From Halalkalibacillus sediminis (GTDB lineage Bacteria; Bacillota; Bacilli; Bacillales; Alkalibacillaceae): 64,000 nt of DNA. The position numbers and the translations under genes were made by a program. The stretch is taken from positions 124,001 through 188,000 of the forward strand of contig NZ_PJNH01000001.1 in NCBI RefSeq assembly GCF_002844535.1, read 5' to 3'. The notes under the pieces were generated by a model that saw only the letters and a list, made by a program, of their open reading frames with translations, made no database searches and had not been told where the DNA came from. Shown in pieces: positions 35,638 to 46,055 of this stretch (positions within the stretch are counted from its first letter, which is position 1; the number at the start of each line of letters is the position of its first letter).

Positions 35638-35773
35638 AACTAGACCTCTCTTTATAAAACCACTAACTTAAAATTTACAACGAATCCCTTGATAAGTAAA
35701 CCCATTAACTATAATTATTATCCAAGCTTGTACATATATTTATATTAGACGCTTGTACAAGCAGGGAGGTTTC

Positions 35774-35983
35774 ATGATGTGGCAGTTGACTTTCTTTTTT
35801 ATTGGATTCGGTTTTTCGTGCGTGGGTGGAGTATCAATTATAGGTTATTCAACTTTCGTCCCTGCTGGAATGAGTTATATCGATTTCTTTCATTTCATCT
35901 ATAAAAGGCCAGAGTGTTACATGCTCCCGATTGGTATGATTCTCATGCTCATCGCGATGTATAAAAATCCTTTTAATTCATAA
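35774..35983 (+). CDS. Small two-helix membrane protein, unrecognised
   Basis: The ATG at 35774 lies five bases after GGGAGG. The 69-residue product has two hydrophobic segments (residues 4-25 and 48-63) around a short loop with GMSYIDFFHFIYKRPECY. I recognise no named family, although similar short membrane proteins are common in Bacillaceae. It lies between the divergent LCP gene and yjbA. No regulatory signature is evident. Confidence 0.65.
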   Translation: MMWQLTFFFIGFGFSCVGGVSIIGYSTFVPAGMSYIDFFHFIYKRPECYMLPIGMILMLIAMYKNPFNS

Positions 35984-36093
35984 AGTAAATTTAAAATTGC
36001 ACCATTTACAAAGCGATTTCATATAAGTATAAAAATGATGTTCTTGGTCATAATGAGCTTAAATGGAAGATTATGATAAAGTGAGGGGTTACG

Positions 36094-36849
36094 ATGATGT
36101 ATGTTCATGATATCTGGGTGAATTGGTTCGAGGGAGAAGAGAATGGATATAATGTGTGTCATTTTCATGAGTGGCGTAAAACGGATTCCATCGAACTTTT
36201 AGACCAAGTTCCAGTTGCTCATATAAAGCCTAATTTATTCGATTACATAGAGAATGATATGCAAGAAATTCCTAAGCGGCTTCTTGATTCTGTTTATCAA
36301 AGAGCTTATTTGAAAAAGAATCATAAACGTGTTCCTCTCGACTATTCCTTTGTAATGACAGATGGGGAACATACATTAGTAATTGATACATTGGGTTATG
36401 AAATACCTGTCAGAAAGAGTCGGCTTGTCCCACGTCAAGAAAGGTTAGTTTTAGACTTAGTTAAAGGAAAGACTCCTACCTCATTCTCTTTACCCTTACG
36501 TAAACAAAAGAAAAAACATCATTTATTATCTTTGCAGCCAGTATTTATGGTGGGTCTTACTCGGAAAGAAAGGCACCTTAAGCATTTGATGATGCTTATG
36601 TTGGATCAACTTGAGCAAAATCAAAGAATAGATGAATTAAGGTATTGGTTGACTGAATGGAAACCGGAAGCGTATGAACACATACAACAGATGAGCTTTA
36701 AAGAAGGGTTTCAAATCCTGATTGAAGAGATAAAATTGGGGTGGGGCCAACGTCATGAAGATATATGCTACAAGATGGCTAAGGGTCAACCATTTTTCGA
36801 ACGACTCTGGGAAATGGAACATCATACAAAGAATATGATTAAAAAATGA
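36094..36849 (+). CDS. yjbA: YjbA family (DUF3603/UPF0736) protein
   Basis: This 251-residue soluble protein opens with MYVHDIWVNWFEGEENGYNVCHFHEWRK, with many Trp and His residues. It continues with YQRAYLKKNHKRVPLDYSFVMTDG near residue 70, all typical of YjbA. The C-terminal half is helical and charged. Function is unknown. GAGGGG precedes the start. In B. subtilis yjbA lies next to trpS, which is the next gene here on the opposite strand. A hairpin separates the two. Confidence 0.88.
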   Translation: MMYVHDIWVNWFEGEENGYNVCHFHEWRKTDSIELLDQVPVAHIKPNLFDYIENDMQEIPKRLLDSVYQRAYLKKNHKRVPLDYSFVMTDGEHTLVIDTLGYEIPVRKSRLVPRQERLVLDLVKGKTPTSFSLPLRKQKKKHHLLSLQPVFMVGLTRKERHLKHLMMLMLDQLEQNQRIDELRYWLTEWKPEAYEHIQQMSFKEGFQILIEEIKLGWGQRHEDICYKMAKGQPFFERLWEMEHHTKNMIKK

Positions 36850-36876
36850 GTTGACGCATAGGTCAACTCATTTTTT
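36841..36876. terminator. Bidirectional terminator between yjbA and trpS
   Basis: AAAAAATGAGTTGAC pairs with GTCAACTCATTTTTT, with T runs both ways. Confidence 0.9.
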
Positions 36877-36891
36877 CTTTCACTGTATCCT

Positions 36892-38165
<1,274 letters not shown>

Positions 38166-38177
38166 ATTAATGAATTC

Positions 38178-38206
38178 ATTATATGAAATAATTACAATCG
38201 ATGCAA
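38178..38206 (-). promoter_or_regulatory. SigA promoter of the trpS leader
   Basis: On the minus strand TTGCAT (38201-38206) and TATAAT (38178-38183) are 17 bases apart, just upstream of the T-box leader. Confidence 0.65.
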
Positions 38207-38339
38207 CTAGTCAAGACCTAAATTCAAAATAGGACTCTTGACATTTTTTGAAAAAAGTTAATAAATACTATCCTATTTTTACTTGTAATCTATTATAATA
38301 GATTATAGATATTATTAAACAACTGGGGGATAGACATAA

Positions 38340-39572
38340 ATGTCAGATAGAAAATACATATTTAGTTCACTGTTGGGATTATTGTTAATTAGTTTGTTTG
38401 TGGTAATCAATCCGGTTTTTGCGGATGAAGAAGAATCAAAGGAAGAAAAATTCACAGTTAATTTTCATTCTGAGTTTGAAACCAATATTCAACAGATTGA
38501 ATTGCCAGATCCTGTCCCTAGGTTTGTCTATGACTCAGGAGTGTCATTTGAATATCCAGAAGCCGTCAGAGGAATCTATCTCACTGGACACACAGCTGGT
38601 GGATCAAGGTTCGACGATATGATCGGATATGTGAATGAAACAGAATTGAACGCAATGGTAATCGATGTGAAAGAGGATAATGGGAATATCATGTATAAAA
38701 TGGACGAAAACTCCTTATACCATGATATTTCAAAAAATGTTATTAAGGATCCTCGTGGAATGATTGAAAGATTAGAAGAAGAACAGATCTATCCTATAGC
38801 AAGAGTAGTTGTGTTCAAAGATACAAGTCTTGCACATGAACGCCCTGAATGGTCATTTACAAAGAATGGCGAAGTATGGAAGAACGGTAGAGGAGAAGCA
38901 TTCGTCAACCCGTTCGTAAAAGAAGTATGGGATTATAACGTAGAAATCGCTAAACATGCTGCAGAGCTAGGTTTTCAGGAGATCCAGTTCGACTATGTCA
39001 GGTTCCCTGAAGGATTCGAGCATCGCGATGAGGAACTGGAATATAGTCGTGGTGAATATGATGATGCGGACTTAAACAATGCTAAAGAACGTGTTAAAGC
39101 AGTTACTGATTTCGTTGAATATGCTAGAAATGAATTAGAACCATATGATATCGATGTCTCAGTGGATATCTTCGGTTATTCGGCAACACTTGAAGAAGCC
39201 CCTGGGATTGGGCAGAACTTCCTGAAAATTTCAAATAATGTTGATGTAATCTCCTCAATGATCTACCCAAGTCATTGGACACCTTATTTTGGAATAGATA
39301 TGCCAGACAAAGAACCTTATAGACTGGTGGATGAATACTCTAAAGTAGAAAACGAAGTGTTAAGCCAACTAGAAGATGGACCAACATCACGACCTTGGCT
39401 GCAAGACTTTTCAGCACCTTGGCTTTATCCTGCTGGCCAAACATTCACTTATGGAAAAAATGAAGTCCAGGCTCAGATTGACGCATTATATGATAACGGA
39501 ATTTATGAATACCTTCTTTGGAACCCAGTGAACAGGTATACAGAAGGTGTAGACTATGACCCGAGTAATTAA
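38340..39572 (+). CDS. Secreted DUF4015-family putative glycoside hydrolase
   Basis: This is a 410-residue exported protein with a signal peptide (residues 1-28, cut after VFA) and an acidic spacer. The DUF4015 domain then begins with AVRGIYLTGHTAGGSRFDDMI near residue 78, an (alpha/beta)8 fold related to glycoside hydrolases. It continues with AMVIDVKEDNG near 100, GFQEIQFDYVRFPEG near 215, VSVDIFGYSA and MIYPSHWTPYFGI near 320, the conserved substrate-facing segments. The polysaccharide target is unknown and may be a cell-wall glycan. It is followed by a perfect terminator. Confidence 0.88.
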   Translation: MSDRKYIFSSLLGLLLISLFVVINPVFADEEESKEEKFTVNFHSEFETNIQQIELPDPVPRFVYDSGVSFEYPEAVRGIYLTGHTAGGSRFDDMIGYVNETELNAMVIDVKEDNGNIMYKMDENSLYHDISKNVIKDPRGMIERLEEEQIYPIARVVVFKDTSLAHERPEWSFTKNGEVWKNGRGEAFVNPFVKEVWDYNVEIAKHAAELGFQEIQFDYVRFPEGFEHRDEELEYSRGEYDDADLNNAKERVKAVTDFVEYARNELEPYDIDVSVDIFGYSATLEEAPGIGQNFLKISNNVDVISSMIYPSHWTPYFGIDMPDKEPYRLVDEYSKVENEVLSQLEDGPTSRPWLQDFSAPWLYPAGQTFTYGKNEVQAQIDALYDNGIYEYLLWNPVNRYTEGVDYDPSN

Positions 39573-39585
39573 ATAATGAGAAAAA

Positions 39586-39618
39586 GAAACTCTCGAGTTA
39601 AATCTCGAGAGTTTTTTT
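39586..39618 (+). terminator. Terminator after the DUF4015 gene
   Basis: AAACTCTCGAG pairs with CTCGAGAGTTT, with a run of T residues after it. Confidence 0.9.
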
Positions 39619-39860
39619 GAATTTTTGAGTTTATTGATGCATATAAAAGGGAAAATAGTGATATAAAGAGTATGTATGTCTAAAACGTTTCATATACCAA
39701 TATATACTAAAATTCGAAGTTTAACAGATACTCCATTGTTCGTTATAATTATTTTTGTTCGGTTATTTAGTGTCATGAGCCACAAAAACTGGCATATAGT
39801 AAATAATTATAGGAACTTGAAACAAAATAAGTGAAATAAAAACTTTTAAGGAGTAGATCA

Positions 39861-40451
39861 ATGAATTGGTATGAGAAGCTTAATAAGTACTTTCCTGTGG
39901 AGGAAATGAAGTCACAAGAACACATGGAGATGCTGCTAAAAGAAAAAGGCGATGTGTACCACAAGGACGAAGGTAAATATCACGTACTAATGTATGCTGA
40001 ATTTGAGACATTCATCTTTATTGATTATGTATATGTATCCAATGAGGCTCGAGGTCAAGGTATCGGCCACAGAATACTCGACAAACTCAAAGAAAAAGGT
40101 AAACCAATCATCTTAGAAGTAGAGCCAGTGGATTACGAAGATACCGATACTGCTAAAAGGTTGAAATTTTATCAGAGAGAAGACTTTAAACATGCACAAT
40201 CAATCGGTTATTCAAGAAAATCATTGGCAACAGATGAAGTAAACACAATGGAGATCCTTTATTGGACACCTGAAGAGTCCACTGAAGAAGAAATCTATGA
40301 AAAAATGAAGAAAATGTATGAACAGATCCACACGTACAAAGACGAAGAGTTTTACGGAAAATGTTATCAACCAGTCGAAGAAGTATTGAAAATTGATAAA
40401 GACCGTGAGTCTGATTTATTTAAAGAACTGAAGAAACCTAAAGAGATCTAA
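39861..40451 (+). CDS. yjbC: GNAT N-acetyltransferase YjbC
   Basis: This is a 196-residue acetyltransferase of the GNAT superfamily. The acetyl-CoA-binding motif A is VYVSNEARGQGIGHRILDKLKEKG near residues 58-81. The C-terminal region is extended with a YEQIHTYKDEEFYGKCYQPVEEVLK segment seen in YjbC. AAGGAG precedes the ATG. In B. subtilis yjbC is immediately upstream of spx. Here a terminator and about 320 bases separate the two, so they are probably transcribed separately. Substrate unknown. Confidence 0.9.
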   Translation: MNWYEKLNKYFPVEEMKSQEHMEMLLKEKGDVYHKDEGKYHVLMYAEFETFIFIDYVYVSNEARGQGIGHRILDKLKEKGKPIILEVEPVDYEDTDTAKRLKFYQREDFKHAQSIGYSRKSLATDEVNTMEILYWTPEESTEEEIYEKMKKMYEQIHTYKDEEFYGKCYQPVEEVLKIDKDRESDLFKELKKPKEI

Positions 40452-40455
40452 ATAG

Positions 40456-40493
40456 GAAAACTATCTCAAAGTACTATTGAGATAGTTTTTTAA
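40456..40493 (+). terminator. Terminator after yjbC
   Basis: AAAACTATCTCA pairs with TGAGATAGTTTT and ends in T residues. Confidence 0.9.
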
Positions 40494-40640
40494 TTTGTAC
40501 ATATTTCTAAATGAGCTTAATAAAAAGAATTTTTTTCGTAAGAATTATCAAAAAAGTGTTTAATTGTTTTGAAGTAGGGTAACTATACTATTAAGGTCAT
40601 AAAAATGAACAAATTTTTATTTACAAGTATGTTACACCCC

Positions 40641-40669
40641 TATTCAGCAATAACACTTTAATGTATAAT
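40641..40669 (+). promoter_or_regulatory. Possible SigA promoter of spx
   Basis: TATTCA (40641-40646) and TATAAT (40664-40669) are 17 bases apart. The region 40494-40771 is otherwise AT-rich with no gene. No clear PerR or YodB operator was seen. Confidence 0.4.
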
Positions 40670-40771
40670 AAACATAGAGGTTACATTAAATTAATTTTAA
40701 ACAAGTAATTGTTTTTAATAATAAGGGTTATCGAAAAATAGCTCTGAGCCTTTTAAAGGAGAGTGAATGGC

Positions 40772-41167
40772 ATGGTAACACTATTTACATCACCAAGCTG
40801 TACATCTTGTAGGAAAGCGCGAGCGTGGTTAGAAGAACACGAAATCCCGTTTACTGAACGAAACATTTTTTCAGACACATTATCTGTGGATGAAATTAAA
40901 GAAATCTTACGGATGACTGAAGATGGAACAGATGAGATTATCTCAACACGTTCCAAAGTCTTTCAATCCCTTGATGTTAGTCTAGATCAGATGCCTCTTA
41001 AAGATTTAATTGACTTAATCCAACAAAATCCTGGGTTATTGAGACGCCCGATCATCCTCGATGATAAACGTCTACAAGTGGGTTATAATGAGGACGAGAT
41101 CCGTCGCTTTTTACCAAGGAAAGTCCGCTCTTTCCAGTTGAAAGAAGCACAGCGTTTAGTTAATTAA
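40772..41167 (+). CDS. spx: Redox-responsive transcriptional regulator Spx
   Basis: Spx binds the RNA polymerase alpha C-terminal domain and rewires transcription on thiol stress. The 131-residue protein has [16 protein letters not shown] with the redox Cys10-Cys13 pair, the [13 protein letters not shown] segment and the [21 protein letters not shown]-terminus recognised by ClpXP. ATG at 40772 gives the standard length, with GGAGAG upstream. A GTG three codons earlier is too close to that site. Its adaptor spxH lies 7.4 kb downstream. Confidence 0.97.
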   Translation: MVTLFTSPSCTSCRKARAWLEEHEIPFTERNIFSDTLSVDEIKEILRMTEDGTDEIISTRSKVFQSLDVSLDQMPLKDLIDLIQQNPGLLRRPIILDDKRLQVGYNEDEIRRFLPRKVRSFQLKEAQRLVN

Positions 41168-41178
41168 TATTAGATATA

Positions 41179-41214
41179 GAACGAACTAGCTTTAAAGCTA
41201 GTTCGTTTTTTTGT
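41179..41214 (+). terminator. Terminator after spx
   Basis: ACGAACTAGCTTT pairs with AAAGCTAGTTCGT, followed by seven T residues. Confidence 0.9.
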
Positions 41215-41267
41215 GGAGTAAAAAAGTATAGTGATAAATTTAAAATTATAACAGTGTAATCCTTTTT

Positions 41268-41939
41268 TTAGGTTGCACTCTTTCTCATTATTCCGCCACT
41301 TAAGCATACTAAAATGATTAAGAAGAGTGGGAAAGCCCATTCGATTGCCCCAGTATGAATAAATGGTTTAATCTTTTCTTCTTTCAATATGAGGTCTGCA
41401 GCAGTGAATGCAAGTAAAGATGCCCCCAAATAAACGATAAGAGGGAATTTGTTCATTAAAGTGAGGATGATCTTACTTCCAAAAATGATGATAGGTACAG
41501 AAAATGCTAGTCCAATTATAATCAAGAAAATGTTTTTGTCAGAAACGGCTGCAATAGCTAGTACATTATCGAAACCCATCACAACGTCTGCAATAACAAT
41601 TGTCTTCACTGCACCAATAAGAGTAGTGGAGGATTGAATTTCTGGGTCATCATCGTGATCTTCTAGAAGCTTAACTGCAATATATAATAAGAAAATACCT
41701 CCGACTAATTGTAAATAAGGAATAGTTAAGAGGAAGATAGCAAAGCTTGCTAAAATAACACGCATGAAAATCGCAAGAAAAGTTCCGATAAATATCGCTT
41801 TATTTTGTGATTTCTTTGGAAGTTTTCGGCTTGCCATAGCAATTACTATTGCATTGTCCCCACCTAATATTAAATCCAATCCAATAATGATCAGAATAGC
41901 TTTACATAGATCCCAATTAAACTCCATTAAAATTTCCAT
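41268..41939 (-). CDS. TerC/YjbE family integral membrane protein
   Basis: This 223-residue protein with seven or eight helices carries GLDLILGGDNAIVIAMA near residue 20 and IADVVMGFDNVLAIAAV near 120, the paired acidic helices of TerC proteins that are now linked to metal (manganese) export and the metalation of exoenzymes. The start at 41939 follows GGAGG by six bases. B. subtilis carries the paralogue yjbE in this neighbourhood. No yybP-ykoY manganese riboswitch was seen upstream. Confidence 0.88.
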   Translation of the reverse strand: MEILMEFNWDLCKAILIIIGLDLILGGDNAIVIAMASRKLPKKSQNKAIFIGTFLAIFMRVILASFAIFLLTIPYLQLVGGIFLLYIAVKLLEDHDDDPEIQSSTTLIGAVKTIVIADVVMGFDNVLAIAAVSDKNIFLIIIGLAFSVPIIIFGSKIILTLMNKFPLIVYLGASLLAFTAADLILKEEKIKPFIHTGAIEWAFPLFLIILVCLSGGIMRKSAT

Positions 41940-42247
41940 TAAAAACCTCCAAAAATGACGTGACAAAGAAGTTAATCTAAGTTAAAATTTACTACTAAAT
42001 AATTCATGCAAATGGCTTGTACGTATAAAAGACATGTATTATACTAGAATTTCAAAATATAGGGCTAACATGGATTTTTCCAAAAATGAATTTCGTTTAA
42101 GCGCTATTACTCATAAAATATGAATAAGAAGAAATAAATATGAAATGATTGAACTAATTTAGTTTCGGGTACACAATATAGTAAGAGATACATTAGGGTT
42201 TAGTCCTTCCCATATAACGATAACCGAATGAAGGGAGAGGAACACAA
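41940..42247. other. 308-bp intergenic region without a recognised gene
   Basis: The divergent gap between the TerC gene and mecA is AT-rich. A TATAAT (minus strand, 42038-42043) has no good -35. No hairpin or riboswitch was recognised. Confidence 0.5.
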
Positions 42248-42952
42248 ATGGAAATAGAACGCATAAATGAAAATACGTTAAAATTTTATATTTCCTATGC
42301 AGATATAGAGGATCGCGGTTTTAACCGAGAAGATATTTGGTATAATCGCGAAAAAGGTGAGCAACTCTTCTGGGAAATGATGGATGAAGTAAATGATCAA
42401 GAGGAATTCAATATAGATGGTCCGTTATGGATTCAAGTACAGGCTTTGGATAAAGGTCTTGAGATTGTTGTTACTAAAGCTCAGGTATCTAAAGATGGTA
42501 AGAACCTAGAGGTTTCTGATGACGAAGAACAACCTTTCCAAACAAACATGGACCAAAAAATTGAATCGCTGATTGATAATAATTTATCTAATCATAAACA
42601 GACGAAGAATAAAAGTCGCTCCCAGTCTAAGTCTAAAAAGGAAAAGACGAAGCAGACAGGCGATTTATCCTTAGTTATTCAGTTCGATGATTTAGAAGAT
42701 GTAATTTCACTAAGTCATACCGTCAAGGATTCCAGATTTATGGTCGATCGCTTATATGCACACGATGATATTTATTATCTGTATGCATCATTCCCTGAGG
42801 GATATCTAAGCGAAGACGAACAAGAGGATTATATTAGCCAGCTTCTTGAGTTTGGTGAAGAGTCATCATTTACCGTTCATTATTTAATGGAGTACGGTAA
42901 CTCGATCTTTACCGATGAAGCATTAAAAGAAGTAAGAAGCAAATTTGCTTAA
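42248..42952 (+). CDS. mecA: Adaptor protein MecA
   Basis: MecA targets ComK and other proteins to ClpCP. The 234-residue protein has the N-terminal substrate-binding domain starting MEIERINENTLKFYISYADIEDRGF, a low-complexity Lys/Ser linker (residues 117-138), and the C-terminal ClpC-binding domain with SLVIQFDDLEDVISLS and a YLMEYGNSIF motif near 217. An AAGGGAGAGG site precedes the ATG. It is transcribed alone and ends in a strong terminator. Confidence 0.96.
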   Translation: MEIERINENTLKFYISYADIEDRGFNREDIWYNREKGEQLFWEMMDEVNDQEEFNIDGPLWIQVQALDKGLEIVVTKAQVSKDGKNLEVSDDEEQPFQTNMDQKIESLIDNNLSNHKQTKNKSRSQSKSKKEKTKQTGDLSLVIQFDDLEDVISLSHTVKDSRFMVDRLYAHDDIYYLYASFPEGYLSEDEQEDYISQLLEFGEESSFTVHYLMEYGNSIFTDEALKEVRSKFA

Positions 42953-42987
42953 AAACACTGACTCAAAAAGTCAGTGTTTTTTTTTTT
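42953..42987 (+). terminator. Terminator after mecA
   Basis: AAACACTGACT pairs with AGTCAGTGTTT and runs into 14 T residues. Confidence 0.9.
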
Positions 42988-43276
42988 TTGAAGACAATTG
43001 TGTTCTTTTATCTCCGTTTTTATCATGATTTATTCGTCAAAAAGAGCACATTAACGTTTATATCAGTGTGATTGTTTCACAAGCTATTGAATATTTTTTT
43101 TTAAGATAACTTTATGTATGTAAAAAAGGAAAAAACTCCAAAATTTGCGCAAATATTAATTTATATCAAAGAAAAAGTTGAATTGAAGGAATGAATCGAT
43201 TTTCTCTGTGATTGCAATTTTGAATAGATTTCAGTATGTTTAGAGTAGCTAGGCATATAAAGAGAGGAAATCGAGC
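42988..43276. other. Long AT-rich gap before cls
   Basis: No gene is seen. TTGCAA (43212-43217) and TATGTT (43235-43240) are 17 bases apart and could be the cls promoter. Confidence 0.4.
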
Positions 43277-44788
43277 ATGCTAAAATGGATCCAGGTACTT
43301 GTATTTTTAATTCTACTTATTGGTGCAGCATATATTTCTTATAACTTATGGGAAGGTCGAATCATTACGACGTTCTCCATTTTTATTACAATTTCAGCGA
43401 TTTTAATCGGTTTCCTAATCTTTATTGAAAACCGTGACCCTTCACAAACGATAAATTGGATTCTTGTCTTTGCTTTGTTTCCTGTACTAGGTTTCTTTTT
43501 CTATTTATTGTTCGGCAGAAACTACAAGAAGAAAAAGCGTTTTGAAAAGAAGCAAGAGGCTGACGAAGAAGCATTTATGAAAATAGAAGGTGAGCGTCAA
43601 ATTGAAGAAAGAGAGCTTAATCAGATGGGAGATCATCAAAAGATGTTGTTCCGTCTAGCTCATCGATTAGGGAACTCTCCAATATCCTTCCATACCGAAT
43701 CAAAGGTATTGACGAACGGGGATGAGACATTCCCTGCTATTCTTGATGCATTAAAGAAAGCTGAACATCACATTCATTTAGAGTATTATATAGTTCGCGA
43801 TGATGAATTGGGCCAAGAATTCAAGGATATATTAATCGAGAAAGCTAAAGCAGGCGTAGAGGTTCGCTTCCTTTATGACGCTGTAGGTAGTTGGAATTTA
43901 TCCAGCAAATATAAGGCAGATCTTATCGATGCTGGAGTTCAGTTACAGGCATTTGCGCCAGTACGAGTGCCATTGGTAGGAAATCGCATTAACTTCAGAA
44001 ACCACCGTAAGATTGTTGTAATTGATGGCAAGTATGGTTTCGTAGGTGGACTCAATATTGGAGATGAATATCTAGGTAGGAATGAAAATTTTGGTGACTG
44101 GCGAGATACTCACCTCTACTTACGTGGGGAAGCCGTTCGAAGTCTTCAAATTATTTTCTTGCAAGATTGGAATTACGAAACAGGAGATTTTCTACTGAAA
44201 CAGCAATACTTATCGCCAGAAATGGTGTCTGAAGAACATCTCGGTGGGGTCCAGCTGATTGCTAGTGGCCCAGATAATGAGTGGGAAACAATCAAAAAGC
44301 TCTATTTCTCAATGATTATATCTGCAAAGAAAACGATTTGGATTGCTTCACCTTATTTCATTCCTGATGACGATATTTTAACAGCTATGAAGGTGGCAAG
44401 TATGAGTGGGGTGGATGTCCGCTTACTTGTGCCTAAAAATCCGGATAAAAGAATTGTATTCCATGCTTCCCGCTCATATTTTCCGGAATTGATGGATGCA
44501 GGAATCAGAGTATTTGAATACCCGAAAGGATTTATGCACAGTAAGGTTGTAGTAGTCGATCACGAACTAGCTTCTATCGGTACTTCCAATATGGATATGA
44601 GAAGTTTTCATTTAAACTTTGAAGTGAACGCATTTTTGTTCAGATCGGATAGTACGAATCAGTTAGTCGAAGATTTCAATAGAGACTTTTCTGTGGCTGA
44701 AGAGATAGACCCTGCAACATTTAAAGAACGGTCTATTTTCATAAGAATGATTGAATCCTTGTTTCGTTTGTTGTCCCCAATATTATAA
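43277..44788 (+). CDS. cls: Cardiolipin synthase
   Basis: This 503-residue phospholipase D superfamily protein makes cardiolipin from two phosphatidylglycerols. It has two N-terminal helices and two HxKxxxxD motifs: NHRKIVVIDGKYGFVGGLNIGDEYLG near residue 242 and HSKVVVVDHELASIGTSNMDMRSF near 420. GAGAGG precedes the ATG. Genes of this family adjoin mecA or coiA in related Bacilli. Cardiolipin matters in salt adaptation, which fits the acidic proteome, but this is inference. Confidence 0.95.
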   Translation: MLKWIQVLVFLILLIGAAYISYNLWEGRIITTFSIFITISAILIGFLIFIENRDPSQTINWILVFALFPVLGFFFYLLFGRNYKKKKRFEKKQEADEEAFMKIEGERQIEERELNQMGDHQKMLFRLAHRLGNSPISFHTESKVLTNGDETFPAILDALKKAEHHIHLEYYIVRDDELGQEFKDILIEKAKAGVEVRFLYDAVGSWNLSSKYKADLIDAGVQLQAFAPVRVPLVGNRINFRNHRKIVVIDGKYGFVGGLNIGDEYLGRNENFGDWRDTHLYLRGEAVRSLQIIFLQDWNYETGDFLLKQQYLSPEMVSEEHLGGVQLIASGPDNEWETIKKLYFSMIISAKKTIWIASPYFIPDDDILTAMKVASMSGVDVRLLVPKNPDKRIVFHASRSYFPELMDAGIRVFEYPKGFMHSKVVVVDHELASIGTSNMDMRSFHLNFEVNAFLFRSDSTNQLVEDFNRDFSVAEEIDPATFKERSIFIRMIESLFRLLSPIL

Positions 44789-44813
44789 TGAATCTGCCAG
44801 GAGTTGATAATTA

Positions 44814-45959
44814 TTGTTGAAGGCAATTGATTCTAATGGTAAAGATGTGGTGGCTTTTGAGTATTCTGGCGATGAACTTGAAGCACTCCGTCACCACCCT
44901 CTTATGTGCCCATCTTGTCGGGAGCCAGTTTTACTTAAAGCTGGCCCGATCAAGCTACCCCACTTTTCTCATCATCCACAATCTTCTTGTGCGTTCCGAA
45001 AAGGTGAAACACCTGAACATATAATAGGCAAGACTCATTTTTATGAATGGTTCAATTCTCAGCAGCTTCCCAGCTATATCGAGTATTTTGTTCCGAGTAT
45101 CAATCAAAGGGTAGATGTACTTACAAAGGTTAAAGAAATATATTACGCGATTGAATATCAGTGCTCACCTATAACTCAACAAGAGTTCAGAGATAGAACA
45201 GAAGGTATGATAAGCGCTGGAATTCGCCCGATTTGGATTTTCGGTTCCAATTACTTGAAACCCTCAGGAATAAATCAGTTTAAATTAAACCCTATATTAC
45301 GGATAGCCACTTATTATTCTTCAGTAAAAAATTCCTCTTATGTTTTATTTTATGACTCTTCGAATCAGCAATTGATCACTCTTTCAGATATTCACTCTTT
45401 TCAGACACACTACCTCGCTTCTATGAAACGACGAAATTTGTCATCTCTTCAATTCAAAGAATTATTCGATACAGATCAACTTGCTATTAAGAAAGTCCAG
45501 TCCACGATCTTAAAGAGTAAAAACCATTTTCGAACAAAGTCTCGAAAAAGATTATCACAGGTTGAATGCAATTTTCTTAAAAAACTCTACGAGATACACC
45601 TGCACCCCCAAAACTTACCTTCATGTATCAATTTACCCATTAAGAATGGTCATCTATTCAAGCACCCACCTTATGAGTGGCAAACTGAGCTTATCATCAA
45701 ACTTATCCATCCTTTACCTGTTGGGGCAAAGTTTACTTTTAAACAAGCAAAACAGACCGTAGCAGACTCCTTACAGGCACCTTTCATTTCAGTCTATCCC
45801 CAATCCACACAACATCCAATTTCATCTTATTTGAATCTATTAGTCATTAAGAAATATTTAAAGTATTCTAATGGCAGTTATTATAAGTTGAAGTCTATTT
45901 ATTTTCCTAAAACATTAGATGAAGCCTTGAAAGAAGATCGTGTTTTTTTAAATCACTAA
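44814..45959 (+). CDS. coiA: Competence protein CoiA
   Basis: CoiA acts in transformation, binding incoming DNA and promoting recombination. The 381-residue protein has a TTG start, a zinc-type CPSCREPVLLKAG near residue 32, and a nuclease-like YAIEYQCSPITQQEFRDRTEGM near 110 with the Glu and Gln residues typical of the family. The N-terminal half is CoiA-like. It is followed within 100 bases by pepF, as in B. subtilis. The SD AGGAG is ten bases upstream. An adjacent second TTG is possible. Confidence 0.93.
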   Translation: MLKAIDSNGKDVVAFEYSGDELEALRHHPLMCPSCREPVLLKAGPIKLPHFSHHPQSSCAFRKGETPEHIIGKTHFYEWFNSQQLPSYIEYFVPSINQRVDVLTKVKEIYYAIEYQCSPITQQEFRDRTEGMISAGIRPIWIFGSNYLKPSGINQFKLNPILRIATYYSSVKNSSYVLFYDSSNQQLITLSDIHSFQTHYLASMKRRNLSSLQFKELFDTDQLAIKKVQSTILKSKNHFRTKSRKRLSQVECNFLKKLYEIHLHPQNLPSCINLPIKNGHLFKHPPYEWQTELIIKLIHPLPVGAKFTFKQAKQTVADSLQAPFISVYPQSTQHPISSYLNLLVIKKYLKYSNGSYYKLKSIYFPKTLDEALKEDRVFLNH

Positions 45960-46055
45960 AAAAATTGCCGAACGATATTCTTTTACTTTGATTCGAATTT
46001 TATATAAAATATAGAATTGTAAGAAAAATATATTTTTTTATAGGGGGTTACATAA

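Noticed and set aside
41940-42040. yybP-ykoY manganese riboswitch before the TerC-family gene
   Set aside because: No paired conserved elements of that class were seen on the minus strand, only an AT-rich spacer.
42973-42986. 14-base T run as a phase-variable tract
   Set aside because: It is the U tract of the mecA terminator, outside any coding frame.
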